Part shown: one piece after another, positions 35,576-47,612 of the stretch | How the letters are laid out: the number at the start of each line of letters is the position of its first letter | Numbering within the stretch: position 1 is the stretch's first letter | Assembly (NCBI RefSeq): GCF_963678635.1 | Contig: NC_087068.1 | Span: forward strand, 36,837,436-36,901,435 | From: Symsagittifera roscoffensis | Lineage: Eukaryota > Xenacoelomorpha > Acoela > Convolutidae | Length of the DNA stretch: 64,000 nucleotides | Direction of reading: 5' to 3' | Program-made: the position numbers and the translations under genes | Notes under the pieces: model-generated | Seen by the model: only the letters and a program-made list of their open reading frames with translations | Told to the model about the DNA's origin: nothing | The model's database searches: none

Positions 35576-36997
35576 ATTGGGAATATGCCAAACACTCATG
35601 CTTAGATCAAAAGAACCTCACAAAGCCTGCCCTGCCAGCAGAAATTTTACACGAGTTGCAACAATGTTCGGAGGATGAAGCCTCATTAAATCAACGCCAA
35701 CAGGTGCCAGTGAAAACGATGGCAGCAAACAAGACAATAACACAACTAACAACAAAAGCAAAATCCGAACGAGATTTAGAAATAAAAAGAGAGAAACTAA
35801 ATAAGAGGTTTAAAAGATTACAGACACCAATTGATTTAAACGTTAGCAAACAACTAGATTAAGTGGCAAGAAAAACAATCCGAGTGGCAACGAAAGTGAA
35901 GGATCCTAAAGTTTCGAACAAAAACACAAAACAATTGACGGAAAAAAATTAAATTACACACCACGTACAGCATGGGTACAAGCATTTGGAAAACAACCTA
36001 GATTGTTAGGAAATAGTGGGGTTAAATTTGTTCTACGGACCGTGTCGACCATCACAGTTAAGTGACTACGTAAAGTACAAATGCGCAAGGAGATCAGGAA
36101 CTTGTCTTCGTTTTTAGACCTTGAAGACCCAAATTTGCCTCAAAACAAAATTTTCAAAGAGGATTTAGAAACAGGACTCCTCACGAAAAAACTGGCACGG
36201 AAGGAACAAGCGGAGAGCCAAGAACAGAACCATGGGGTAAACAGCCCAACCAAGCTACGAGGTAAACCAATGGGGCGGAGAACGGACGGAGGACCATGCA
36301 ACAAACCTCGAGACATGAGCTTAACTTCGATGGAGAAACCCACCACAACGAAAGCAACAAAGAAAAACATAACCGTATACAGCGATACTGAAAGCGATAA
36401 ATCATCAACATTAGGAGCGTCCGAGCCATCACCGAAAAGGGTGAATCAAAAGAAAACAAGTCGACTCTGGTAAAGTGGACTCTGGTAAAAGTCTTCGGTA
36501 CCCCATCCCAATCAACTCAATCGAAGAACCACGAAAAACCGAACACAAAAAGCCAGTACAATTCAACATTGAATCATTGCCAGAGCAACAAACATCGCCA
36601 ACTAAACCAAGCCTAAAGGCGCTAATCTAGGAAATGGGCTTCACAGATAAAACACTCGATTATCAGGCCTGTATGAACTTCCTCGAGGCGATTAGCCCGA
36701 AGAATAAAAAGAAATAAACGGAGGAAATCATAGATCTTACTTCATCAGACGACAGTTCAAACAAGATAAAGATACTTTACGTAGAAACGAAGAAAGGTGG
36801 GAAAGAAACGGACAACACAATCAACGAAGCTACACAGGAAGAACATGAGAAATTGGAGGTCGACAACAACAATGGAGAAGCAAAAGAACTAAATAAATGA
36901 CATGACATCTGAGAAGAAAGAGTGGAAGCACAAGTCCTCAAGGGACTATAAAACTCAAATTTAAAACTACTTGTTAAAAATTCCTGTCAAAGGGGAG
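35576..36997 (+). pseudogene. Pol C-terminal extension T4, Gypsy B copy 2
   Basis: Lys/Thr-rich segments 35656-35862 and 36081-36473 (130 codons, ending KRVNQKKTSRLW), then a broken tail to the polypurine tract. This is the fullest version of the Pol tail in the window; copy 1 lacks the part around 36,150-36,340. T3 (29,839-30,649) duplicates its 3' 810 bp. Confidence 0.75.
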
Positions 36998-37240
36998 TGT
37001 CATCCGGTACGGATAGATAAGTTCAGCATCATTGATGCATATTTGTTTGATTAATCTAATTATATATTATCTGGTCAGTTGACCTTGGTACGGCTGCAAG
37101 CCGACATGAGATTATGAGCAAGAGCATAGTCGCTAATTTATGTTTCTTAAGAAAAGTTGTTTTAACGGACTCGCATCAAGATTACGTTTATCCATACGTT
37201 CGGATTCGATATACTCACTTCCATACTTAGAGGTATGACA
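36998..37240 (+). mobile_element. 3' LTR 4 of Gypsy B (243 bp)
   Basis: TGTCATCCGG to AGGTATGACA after the polypurine tract; identical by eye to LTR 3. No 5' LTR of element B is present anywhere in the window, so all four copies descend from one 3' LTR together with its flank. Confidence 0.9.
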
Positions 37241-39525
37241 AGGATTATAGAAAATTGCAAAAATTTTTCCATATTTTCCCAAAATGCAAAATTTTTTTCC
37301 TTTAAGAACATTTATTGCGTCTAGCTTTTCAAAAGGGTTGATAGCAAAAAAAATTGCTGAAGCTTCTCAGAAAGTCAGTTACCTGTAGATAGTTTTGTTG
37401 CTACAGAATAGTCTGCAGGAAGAGAATCAACAAGAGCTGAGAGGAAATGTTGAAACCAGTAGTTGACGTTAAAAATGCTACGACTCATTGGGTTCCTGAA
37501 GAACTCTGTAGAATCTGGGTTGAGATAGTGGCAGAAGAACTACAAGTTAAACCGACATTTTAAAGAAACCCGGGTTGACGTCCAAAGAAGAAAAATGCTT
37601 ATCTTATAGTTTCATATATGAAGTCTATGGAAAAAATGCTTATCGTAAAAAATTGATACAAAATTTAAAAAGTTATAAAAATTTCTAATGAACATTTTGC
37701 TCTACTTGCCTCTTTTGAAGCTTTCTGGTCATTAAAAAAATGATTTGAAAGTTTTTATAAAAAATCTTATCATACATTTTTCTTTAAATTTTCATCAAGT
37801 TTTCGTTACTTGTTTGGTATACAATTTCATGTGAAAAAAAAGTTAAAATTAACTTTTATAATTACAATCACCAAATGCAGTTAATGGTTTAGCCAAAATT
37901 CTAGCAAAGAAGTCAGCTGTGATCTACGCTCATGTCGAGGAAAGGATGAAAGTGGTAGGAAGTGAATTAGATAAGGACGTTTTAACTCGGGCTGAGAGAG
38001 GGAGAGATAGAAATTGAGAGATGAGGCAGCACACATATTGGGCTCAAAAAGAATTTAAGGTTTTGAGGAAGATTCAGAGGATAGAGTTCAAGATTCAAAG
38101 CTCGTTCAGTTTAGTTGTTTAAAGCTTCTGTCATGAAAGTGGAGTAAACTAAGATGAAATGATCTCTCCTATAGTCAAACATACGACAGTTTGTGTGATT
38201 GTTCCGACTTTCGAAGAAAACGGAATACTTATGCTCGGTGTGTTTTTTTTTTCATTCAGTCAATTTTCACCGATCGAAATAATATTTTTCAACAAAATTT
38301 TTTTTCAGTATTAAAGATATCAACTTGCTAAGTTCAAATGTAAAGACATATTTAACCTCAGATTAATTTTTTTAAGTTCTGGGGGTTTGAAAATTGCCAA
38401 ATTTGCCATGTTCTGGACTAAATTAAGCGCGTTTTGAAGAATTCATTCATAATGCTGAGAGCGTAACACGAATTTTTGTGCGTGGCAAATTATCCCGCAC
38501 AACAAAATCGCTCCAAATTGAATTGAGGCTATAGCTAATTGGTGGTGTTAATTTCTCACGACTCAAAATTTTACACTTTGATATTGTCCAAAGTGTATAA
38601 GTTTTCAATATTTTTTCACAAAAACTATTCGATATGAAGTGAAGGACATTCGGAAAATTCAGGGCTTTGCCCTGATACACGAGCAGTCTTGTTCACTCAG
38701 TAACTATTGAACTAAACCAGCTCTGTGCATCAACTGAATATTAAACAGTTTTTTTTAACAAACATTTAGTAGCATTTAGAAGAAGAAATCTCCATGAAGC
38801 AGTTATTTATGTAAATCATCCAGATACAGTTTTTAATTTATTGCAGCTTGTTACAACGTTCACATTACTGGAGTTGATTTCTAGATTAGTTTCACAAGCA
38901 GGCAGCTTTGAATCAGCTGAATTCAGACATCTATTTTTAGATGCAGGAGTTTGTTATCAACCCGTGTTCGTTTTCGTTTTTTGAATTTTTCTTTATGACT
39001 TGTCGATCACTGGCAAAAAGTTTGAAGTACTGATGCAGCAGAAAAAGAACCTAAAAAACTCGTATTATTGATCAAGGGGTAGTGCATCGGTTTCTGAGAT
39101 TAAACATCAGTCGGGGCTTGAAACTTTCTTATAAGTTTAGCCAGAAGAGTTGTGCAGCTTATGTTATCCAAAATCCGAATGTGGGAGGGAAGTGTAACCA
39201 CTATGTGATGTAGTAATCAAAAGTTACTGGTATGTTTTTTACTCAAAACTACAAAAACATAGGGCAAAAAACATTGAAAAATGTCATGGGTCTTTAATTA
39301 TACAAAATGGATTGTAATTAAACCAAATTTTAAAAAAATAGTTTTTGTTCAAATTGACACTAGTTAAAGCTTAGAAAAATATTAACGATTTAAAAGAATT
39401 TGGATGAATTTTATTTATGTATGATTGAAGCTTTGAAAAATTTGGCAGCGAAATGCAAAACGAATTGTTTATTATCTAGACACTTCAATGTGGCTACTTA
39501 ATTGAGGTCGGCTCTATTTAACCAA
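37241..39525. repeat. Downstream flank block X4, continuous with unique sequence
   Basis: Begins aaggattatag like the others, with the truncated MITE (37569 to about 37,886) and the same deletion as X3. It is collinear with X2 to about 39,520 and then runs without a break into 39.5-kb sequence, so this copy marks the original right flank of the array. It contains a second copy of the unidentified relic frame (about 38,745-38,984). Confidence 0.8.
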
Positions 39526-40230
39526 ATCGAGGTTTGGCGAAAATAAAAGTGTTAACTTTAGGCGAAACAGTAGATAAAGAGTTGTATATTTTAGCAGAAA
39601 TGGTATTTTATCCTGAAAACTCTGCAGGCAAAAGTAAACACGCTTTTTAAGCCGCAAAATATTGAGTGCCGCAGTCGCGCCAACGTGTTGCGGGCTTGAC
39701 AACAGAGGGTGAAGAAATTTTGTAAGACCGCTTCTGGCAATGTCAATTGGGGTTTGGGAGGAGATTTTTAGGTTAAATATGCACTTTTTATGATCAAAAT
39801 TTTGTCGGTTTATTTGTCATGTCACGGACTTTTCTTGTGCTTTAAGCAATTTCCTTGTTATTGAAACTTTTATCAAATTAATTTAAAAATTCTAAGTCTG
39901 CCTACCCCGTACTTTTTTTTTTGTTTCTTTTCGCTCAATGAGTTTTTTGTCTTCTAGGGATTTTTGTCAGTTTGAGAATATCAGAACTTCTTACAATATC
40001 ACAACTTCCAACAATATTATGTTTTCGTCGTATACCAAAGTTTGTCGGCGTAATTGTCGCTCAATTGAATTACTTATTCTTATTAAAAGGCAGTTGTGTT
40101 GCTGAACTTGTTTTACCGACTTTGGAAACGAAAGTAACGGAACTTTTGTGCTCGGTGAGGTTTTTTTTCTTCAGAGGAATTTTGAGTTTTTAACTAGCCA
40201 TTTTTTAATTATTATGATTAATTAAGATCA
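39526..40230. other. Non-coding, nothing recognised
   Basis: AT-rich sequence with scattered short open frames on both strands and no motifs. The part around 40,130-40,200 resembles a diverged copy of block X (gctcggtgaggttttt). Confidence 0.5.
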
Positions 40231-40451
40231 TTTATCCACGAGGGATAGGACCAACATACGAGCTGTACAGCTCATCACGGCGAAGCGCTGTTGTGCCCCT
40301 GCTTAAGAACTACATGCAATTTTTTTGGTTATTTTTCTGGGCTGGGTAATGTTGCCTCACCCTCAAGCAACGAGCACGGATCATGGTGGGCCTCGAACAT
40401 CCGACATTTCGATTGAGAGGCGGAGACGTAACCACTTCACCACTGCTCCCC
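40230..40451 (-). mobile_element. tRNA-derived SINE
   Basis: On the minus strand the element starts GGGGAGCAGTGGTGAAGTGG at 40451. This includes an A-box-like TGGTGAAGTGGTTACG; a B-box-like GGATGTTCGAGGCC follows about 40 nt later, together covering a tRNA-sized head of about 70 nt. A GC-richer body runs to about 40,235. These are the internal RNA polymerase III promoter elements of tRNA-derived SINEs. The surrounding DNA is AT-rich, so it stands out. It is not a functional tRNA: no clean cloverleaf, and CCC extends beyond the acceptor. Confidence 0.65.
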
Positions 40452-42212
40452 AAATTCGAAAAGTATCATTGTCTTGAGCTTAAATTTTGAAAGATATGTC
40501 ACTTGATCATTTTTTGTAAAATATTGTCTTGATCATTTTTTATAAAATTATGGGGGTTTATTTTTAATGGCCGAGTTGGCTACTTTAGGACAATTAACTG
40601 TGGGTATGTGAGTGATGATTTTCCTTTAAAAATCACAATAAAAAAATCGTTTTATTTTTATTAATTTAACTTTATCATGTTATTACTGCTCCGTAGACTT
40701 AAGACCTCCATAGAGAGGCAGTCGGAACATTCAGGGCTTTACAGTCGGAAACTGATTGAATGAACTTATTGGCCATAATTCATTTGTTACTAGGAACCAA
40801 ATCTAATACTTTGTACTCTAAATGACGTGTGGGATGACGATTTTCCTTAAAAAATCTAAATTAAAAAATTTTCAATTTAATTTTTTACATACAGTTTTAT
40901 CATGTTAATACTGCTCATGCTAATCATGCTAATAGAGCTTAGACCTCTATAAAAAACAAACGTAACATTCATGGCTTAGACCTGATGCGAGCAGTCTTGT
41001 TTTTATTTAGTTTTTTTATCTTCGAGACTAGCATATAGAAAGTTGAACTAAAAGTTATTTCGAATTAAGTGGCTTTTCTTTCTTTTTAAAATTTCATTAT
41101 TGTGCTTATGCCACTTACGAACGTTTGACAGCTGTAACTTAGATTTCAATTGATGTTTCAATTGATTTGAGATGCGCGATACGCCTTATTCTATTACCGC
41201 GAAATCGAAATTCGGCTCAGAAATTTTTCTAATTTGAATTGAGGCAATCGACGTAAATTTTCTTTGATACATTTTTGCTGCTAGACGCTAATAACATTTT
41301 CCTCAACTTTAAATAGAGTGAGGGGGACTATTTTAAAAAGAATGTGCTGAAAAATTTGATTTTCAAATTGTTTATTTTAAAATTTTATAAACAGTTGAAT
41401 TTCTTTGAAAGATGTCTTATTGCTTGAACTTTAAGGAACAATGTAAAGTTTCGGGGTATCTTCTTTTTAAGAGCAGTCTTAATGCAAAGGAAATTCAATC
41501 TAAGAGGCTAATTCAAATACGTTTAGATGGTTGCGCTGGAAGTAGAAAAGGACATTCAATTCAGACCACAGTTATCTTGAAAAACAGTTCAAAATTGTTC
41601 TTACAATTTTGAACGTTTTAACCTGCAGGAACTTTGAACAATTTGATAATCGAATAAACATGAAGTTCTATCGGACTTAGTTGATTGTAGCAGCGTAATC
41701 AGTTTGCTCTAACTTGTCAGAGAAAAAACTTCAGGCCGATTTTGCTCGACTGATAACATTTGTTGAAACTGTTAATTACTCATCGTATCAAAAATGAAAA
41801 ACTTTTTTTTCTGGTGTATCACTCTACCTCCACATACGCGCCATTAGAGCCGAAAATAAATTAAAAAGTAGTACATATTTTCCCCCTACTTTCAGTTGTC
41901 GGATCAAAAACTTTAGTCATTTTAGCCGTGATTAGTCCCATGGGCTTACCGAAAAGGGTTTACAGAAAAAAGCTGTATGTTTTTTGTCACGATAACACCC
42001 AGTCATCTGCTTAGTTTTATGAACATTTTTCTTTTCGCAACAAAGTTTTTTCGTTTTTGAGAAAGAACACTTCGTCCATCATCGATTTCAAACGAAACAT
42101 TTTGTTTTGTATATTTCCCAAACCTCCTGCAACTTGGATTGGAAATTCACATTTATAGTCAACTTCCAGCTTTTGATATGTTTATTTGATGGTTTTCGAG
42201 ACATTCAGTTTT
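40452..42212. other. Non-coding; includes diverged relatives of block X
   Basis: Two degenerate stretches (about 40,460-40,600 and 40,715-41,010) echo phrases of block X (attatgggggttta; cattcagggctt...gagcagtcttg), so the array's right flank belongs to an older dispersed repeat. A 66-codon plus frame at 41412-41612 has no recognisable feature. Nothing else found. Confidence 0.45.
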
Positions 42213-42218
42213 TTTATT
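42213..42218 (-). terminator. Candidate polyadenylation signal (AATAAA)
   Basis: AATAAA on the minus strand, about 115 nt beyond the stop codon of the exon at 42,333-42,851. Position fits a 3' UTR end of that gene. Confidence 0.4.
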
Positions 42219-42332
42219 TACAATAGTTAAATTAAAAACTATAAGAGATACTGTAGCATTGGTGTAACGATATTGAGAGAAGATTGATAGATGATTGAAC
42301 TAGGTTAGAAGTTTTTAGTCGCTTGGCTCTGT

Positions 42333-42851
42333 TCAGTCTCCTAAGAAGATTATAATAGAGTATTTAGAGCCACTTGTGTAAACATCGCGACTCGTGAAAT
42401 TATAACGAGCCCACTCTCCAGCTCCACTCCCCACTCCAACATACATCCACTTGTGTCCACTTCTATCCAGACGAGAAATGACCTCATCTCTTATCTTCTG
42501 TGACGTCACACCCACTCTACTCTCCATATCAGACAACACACTCTTCGCCACACTCTCTCCCTTCTCCTTCTCCTCTTCAGTTGCACTGATGCGGTTGTAG
42601 TCTGAAAAAGGGACAGAGTAGATGTGCATATTATAGGGATACTCTGTCTTGTTCATCCACTCTGCCGTCTCACCAACTCCATCTTTACACTTGACACTAA
42701 AATCACTGTTTTTAGATTGAACTGTGATGAACCAAATTCTCTCAGGGTATGCTATCATAAAGGCATCTCTGATCTCGTCTGCTGTATCCTCTGTGTTCTT
42801 CCCACTTGTTCCTTTCAACATTGTATCTGCAGTCTTCTTCCACTGAGCTGA
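42333..42851 (-). CDS. Last exon of an unidentified protein with two similar halves
   Basis: An open frame of 162 codons from Met at 42821 continues upstream in frame (TCA GCT CAG TGG AAG...) to a good acceptor CTGTTTCAG at about 42,849-42,857, so this is probably a 3' exon whose upstream exon I could not find. Third-position base use is G/C richer than the surrounding DNA and there are no stops, unlike the neighbouring repeats. Residues 15-34 (DEIRDAF...WFITV) and 112-129 (DEVISRL...WMYVGV) follow the same helix-then-Trp-strand pattern, and each is followed by a polar beta-rich stretch. The layout is loosely like the dynein light chain (DYNLL) fold, but that is a guess. No signal peptide or membrane segment. 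Confidence 0.6.
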   Translation of the reverse strand, partial: SAQWKKTADTMLKGTSGKNTEDTADEIRDAFMIAYPERIWFITVQSKNSDFSVKCKDGVGETAEWMNKTEYPYNMHIYSVPFSDYNRISATEEEKEKGESVAKSVLSDMESRVGVTSQKIRDEVISRLDRSGHKWMYVGVGSGAGEWARYNFTSRDVYTSGSKYSIIIFLGD

Positions 42852-42857
42852 AACAGT

Positions 42858-44849
42858 TGATAATAACCATAACTATAATATCCCAATTTCCACTTATCCG
42901 GTTCCGCTGAGACAAAATTATAAAGGTGAATTATATAATTTTCAAGGTTTACTACAGCCGCCGCCCTATAAAAGTTTTAAAGTAAACTTCAAATAATTTT
43001 CATTACGTTGTACATAGACTTGAATGAAAGAACGAATAAGCGATATTAATTTGGAGTTGGAAGAAGTAATCGGTTATTTGGCTTCCAGTGAGTCTATAAA
43101 GAAGAGAAGCTTCTGGTTTCAGTCAGATATTGTTGATTTCATTCCGTTAGTATAATGTTTACTTCGTTACTCAAGAAGTACTATTATAATGTTATCATAA
43201 TAAATCCAATAATTTCAACTGTCATAATTTTTCTATAAATTGATAGCCGATTATCATATCAACATGTCGACGTACCTTAACATTAGTTTGAATCTTAACG
43301 CCCTTACTTTTAGGAATTGAGAAAATAAATTATATGGATTGAAATTTCACAACTTTTAGAATTTTACTTTTTGACATAAGCTTTTAAAAAGTTAATCACA
43401 GAGACAGGTGAATCAATGATTCAATCAAATTATTGTTTTTAATACGGATAAGATCGTCATAGAGCTTTCCGAACTAAAGGATGCGTTAAATGAACTTTTA
43501 TCAATAATCTTGATTTTTTCACGTCTGATTTTTCAAATCAATTTTTAAAATTTATTATTACAGGAGTAGATAGATTATCAACTTTGATGGTCAAAGTGAT
43601 TTATATTAATCATTTGAATACAGCAGTTTTGTTTTTGAAAATTTTCCCCTGGGGTTACTGGCCTTCTAACTATTAATACTCATGATGAATTAGTCCTTAG
43701 TATCTGCATTATACACTTCTACAATTTGTACAAACTTTCGCAACAGTCTCCGAAAAATGAAGTGCGCTTCTTCATTCAAGAAGTAGTTCGATTAATTTAT
43801 GAGTTTACAACGGACGACTGTGGTACGCTTCTCAACCACTCCCTCCTTTTGGCTCCTGACTGGAGCTTTACATGAAGTATGGTCAGATCCACTTCTTAGC
43901 CCTGCCCTGATGGTGGATGGTGGTCGGGTAGTAAGGCTGGCTGTAGTAATCATGACCTCATCTGGAGTATCTATGAGAGCAGTCCATTGATCTGGAGCTA
44001 CTTAGAGCTGACTGACATTCCTCAGGTTTATCGCCCTCCCAGAAAGAGAGAATGGGCCAATTTTTAGCAAGAGTGTCCACGAGTGAAAAACTAGCAAGAT
44101 TAAGACCAGTGGTAAGAAAATTCGAGTAAAAAAGAACGGAAAAAACAGAAAAAAGACAGAGACGAGCTCTAGAACATTAGACAACGGCTAGCGAAAGACA
44201 GGAAATGGTCACGAGACATGACGAAGAAAAAGATGACAGTGAGCATGAAACGTGAAAGTGAGACAAGAAACCGGGGAGTCGGGAAAGAAACATCCAACGA
44301 GAAGTAGAAAAGTGTGAGTATTGCCAACGACAAAATTGACAGAAAAACGATAGCCAGAATCAAAACAACCCAGAAAAGACATAGAATGAAAAAAGGTTAG
44401 GGGATAGCCCCGGGGATGTCAGATTGCAAAAAAGGTAGGTCCTTTGCTGGGAATAATGATCTCTCGGGATGCCAGTTCGATCCTTTATTTATGATAGATG
44501 TCAACAGAGGTCAAGACACTTCAAAATACTAGTTTAATACATCAGACGGCACAAGCATGAGCGAAAAGGAGGCGTTGATGTTTCAAAACCGAACTAAGTA
44601 TATCAATGAACACTAGACAGAGAATGATATACGTCAGAAGGAATCATTATGGGCAAACGTTGTTTTTACCCTCTCTGATTTGATCGCAGCTACGCATATA
44701 TGAGAAGCGTAGATGAAGGTTTTTCACGAGACGAAAAGCGAACAATTGAACGGATGAGCGATATGCGATATGGTCAGAAACTAGCAGAATTCGATAAAAA
44801 TTAGCCTGTTGATCCCATTTAGAACGTTGGAAAAAGATAAAAAATGTAA
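42858..44849. other. Non-coding or unrecognised
   Basis: AT-rich to 43,790, then mixed sequence. 44,040-44,400 is strongly purine-rich on the plus strand, giving long empty frames on minus. A B-box-like CAGTTCGATCC at 44,474 lacks a partner A box. No gene supported. Confidence 0.4.
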
Positions 44850-44854
44850 CAATT
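44850..44854. other. Target site duplication of Gypsy C (left copy)
   Basis: CAATT, repeated at 53141-53145 immediately outside the opposite LTR. Five bases is usual for Gypsy integrases, and it proves that the two LTRs bound a single insertion. Confidence 0.75.
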
Positions 44855-45083
44855 ATCAAGGTATGGTAAAACGGTACGGTTGTTTACGGTTAACTCAACT
44901 TGATTCTAACTCATATAATTCAGACACTGAATTAGAGGTCAACAACTAGACAGACCTAGATTGATTGACAGGCAGTTTCCAGCTAACACTTAGTAGTGAT
45001 ATGAGAAACTCATATAAACAAGAATATAAATGATGATAGGTATCACCTAAAGTGATTGACATCCAAATAGGTAGCCGCTCACA
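44855..45083 (-). mobile_element. 3' LTR of Gypsy C
   Basis: Minus-strand start TGTGAGCGGCTACC follows the purine run AGGGAAA (polypurine tract, 45,084-45,090). It matches the 5' LTR along its length with scattered substitutions and a small indel near 45,012-45,020. The 3' end reads ACCATACCTTGAT. Confidence 0.85.
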
Positions 45084-47612
45084 TTTCCCTACGGATGTGA
45101 AGTTGAAATACATAGTAAATTAAACTTATTGTAAAAAGTAGCAACATTGAAATATGATGTCGTAACTAGCAACACGAAGAAACTTTGAGTTCTAGGATTA
45201 TGCACAGCCCTCTCTCTGGGTAACGAGTTTTTCAGTTTTAGTTTTTATCCTCCTCTGGTTACTTCCACTTGTTTGCCACCCCTTAGATATCTCTAATGAT
45301 CGATTCAATCATCATCCCTACAATCTTATTTACAGGTTTTGAACGCCTCGTACTTCATTGAGTCCCCGAACTCTCGCTCTGTGCCTCCGAATCTCCTTCG
45401 TCCTGGCGGCTGTTCAAAAGACAATCTCTCGAGACTAATGCCGGTCTGTTTTGGCTCTCCTTCCCCCGTTTTGTTTTCGTATTCCGCACTTTAGCTCCTG
45501 TTCCCCATTTCTCGTGCGTCGTCGTTCCGCTCGTCCCTTGACCCGCTGCGAGTACTTCTTCCCGCGCCGCAAACTCGACTGGTAGTCGTAATAGTATCAA
45601 GTACAATGGCTGATAGTCCTCACCGTCCGAGTCCTCAGATGGTTCGGCAATTATTGCTTGTTTCGGAATGCTTACAATTTTCGGCCGCTTCGATTTAGAA
45701 CTTCGTGTAACTCCTAGTTTCGCACTTGTAGCATCTCGGTTACTGTCATCGGTTTACGTTTATTCGGAGCAGTCTGTTTGGGTTTCGCTGCTACGGCACT
45801 TTTTCAAAGTACAGACCAGTTTTTCAATTAGATGGTATGTTTAGTTCAGATACTATAAATAGACTTCAATAGTTTGTACCGGTTCAGCGTACTGCTGGTA
45901 GTACGCTGGCAGATGTCGGCGGCCTCCCCACTCCCTTGGTGAGACAAATTGTCCTTTGACCCCTCCTCTTCCTCAACTTCCATTTGCTAATTGCTGTCTA
46001 GAATCACGAGTGCCTTTCTAAGAGTTGGGGGGAACACCAGGTTGGGGGTTGGTAGATATACTTTTCCGAAAATTTGAGTACTTTGTCTTTTATCCGACGT
46101 GTTGATGGAAGTAACCATAGCCGATGGCCACCTTGAAAAACTGTCCGTCGCGGCCAAAACATACTTTTTCTCTTCATTTAAATTGCTTATGGGGCCCCAT
46201 AAGTCCAAATGTAAACATTCACACGGTTCCTTTAGTTCGGGAGTATTCCGACATCTCCTTTGGGTAGCAAGGTTTTTTTAGTTCGAACCCGCAATGCTTA
46301 CCTTTCTGCCCACTTTGAGTGCTGTGGTTAAGCATTGCGTTAATCTCCGAACATTTTTGTTTTAGGACCTTACTCCCGTTCGGATTTTTCAGACTTGGTC
46401 TTTTCATGAGATTACGCAAAATGATATCCGCTTCTCGGCCGTGATGTGCTTCAAAAGTTGTTAGTTTCGTAGTCGCATTTTTTGAGAAACGCAATTCGCC
46501 TAACGCTTTGTTGACCATACACACTAGAGATTTAATTTCCTTTTCCGTTGCATAGGTGAGCACGAATTCATTCACTGGGGAGTATATTACCTCGATGCCT
46601 TCGCTGTTACAGAAATTTTGAAACTTTTTGGACGTAAAACATGACCCTTGGTCTACGTGGATTCTTCGAGGTACTCCGTGTTGGTAGATATACTTTTCCG
46701 AAATTTGAGTACTTTGTCTTTTATCCGACGTGTTGATGGAAGTAACCATAGCCGATGGCCACCTTGAAATTTGTTCGTCGCGGCCAAAACATACTTTTTC
46801 TCTTCATTTTAATTGCCTATGAGGCCCCATAAGTCCAACTGTAAACATTCACTCGGTTCCTTTAGTTCGGGAGTGTTCCGACATCTCCTTTGGGTAGCAA
46901 GGTTTTTTAGTTCATACCCGCATCCGTGCACTGTTGACAGTACGTCGCTTTCGCCGCCAGATTTCGGTTCATATAGGGGTACCAAATTTGCGGAGCTGCC
47001 TCGAACACGTTTCGCTTCCCATGCTGGTAAAGTGAATCCGTGCTTCTACCAGTACTTGGAGTGTTAGACGAATTACCAGTCGCCCGTCTAACCAAATGCA
47101 GTTGTCCTTGAGTGAAAGATCGTTGGCGTATTGAGCCCAATGTTTTCCCACCTTCGTCAACTCCTCCTTCAGGTTGGTCATCTTTTGTAAGGCTTCTTTA
47201 ATTTTAAGTAAAATGACATCCGCAGGTATGCTTAAAGGGATAAATCCCAAATTAAACAAGTCAGGTGAGGCTGTAGATTTTGTAACATTTTTATAATCGC
47301 GTGGTATTAGGTTTTTTAAATGGAATTAATTCACCTGGAAATTTAGAAGAAATGGATAGAACTGTAATATTTTTCGAATCCCGTGCATATATAGAGATCG
47401 CTGGGCTACAAGATTTAAAACAGTTATTCCATCGCTGTTTTCAAAATTAGTGTTTAGTCTGATCGAAGAATTTACTTTTGAATCAATTTTGATGACTGGA
47501 AAAGAACAATTTGTTATTTAATCCTTTTTATTTCTTCGTAGTAAATTAGACTTAATGAGCCGTCTTCCAGGTGAACGACATATAGCGCACACTGAATATT
47601 CCTTTGATTTAG
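45084..47612 (-). pseudogene. Integrase and Pol tail, Gypsy C copy A
   Basis: Zinc-binding region near 46,907-47,060 (QHGKRNVFEAA...CQQC). The core segment 46219-46749 has VDQGSCFTSKKF (second Asp), ATEKEIKSLVC (likely Glu) and FEAHHGREAD. The first Asp lies in DLWGPISNLNEEKKYVL. The basic Gly/Arg-rich Pol tail is at 45355-45606. Inside, about 240 bp (46,680-46,920) is duplicated at 46,049-46,290, repeating the first part of the core. It joins the next copy at 47,608-47,612. Confidence 0.8.

Noticed and set aside
41412-41612. 66-codon plus frame as a gene
   Set aside because: Short, no recognisable feature, no splice or poly(A) context noted.
43799-43990. 63-codon plus frame as a gene
   Set aside because: No motif, no splice or poly(A) context, and composition typical of chance frames.
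44440-44480. tRNA or second SINE near CAGTTCGATCC
   Set aside because: B-box-like only; no A box or cloverleaf at the right distance.
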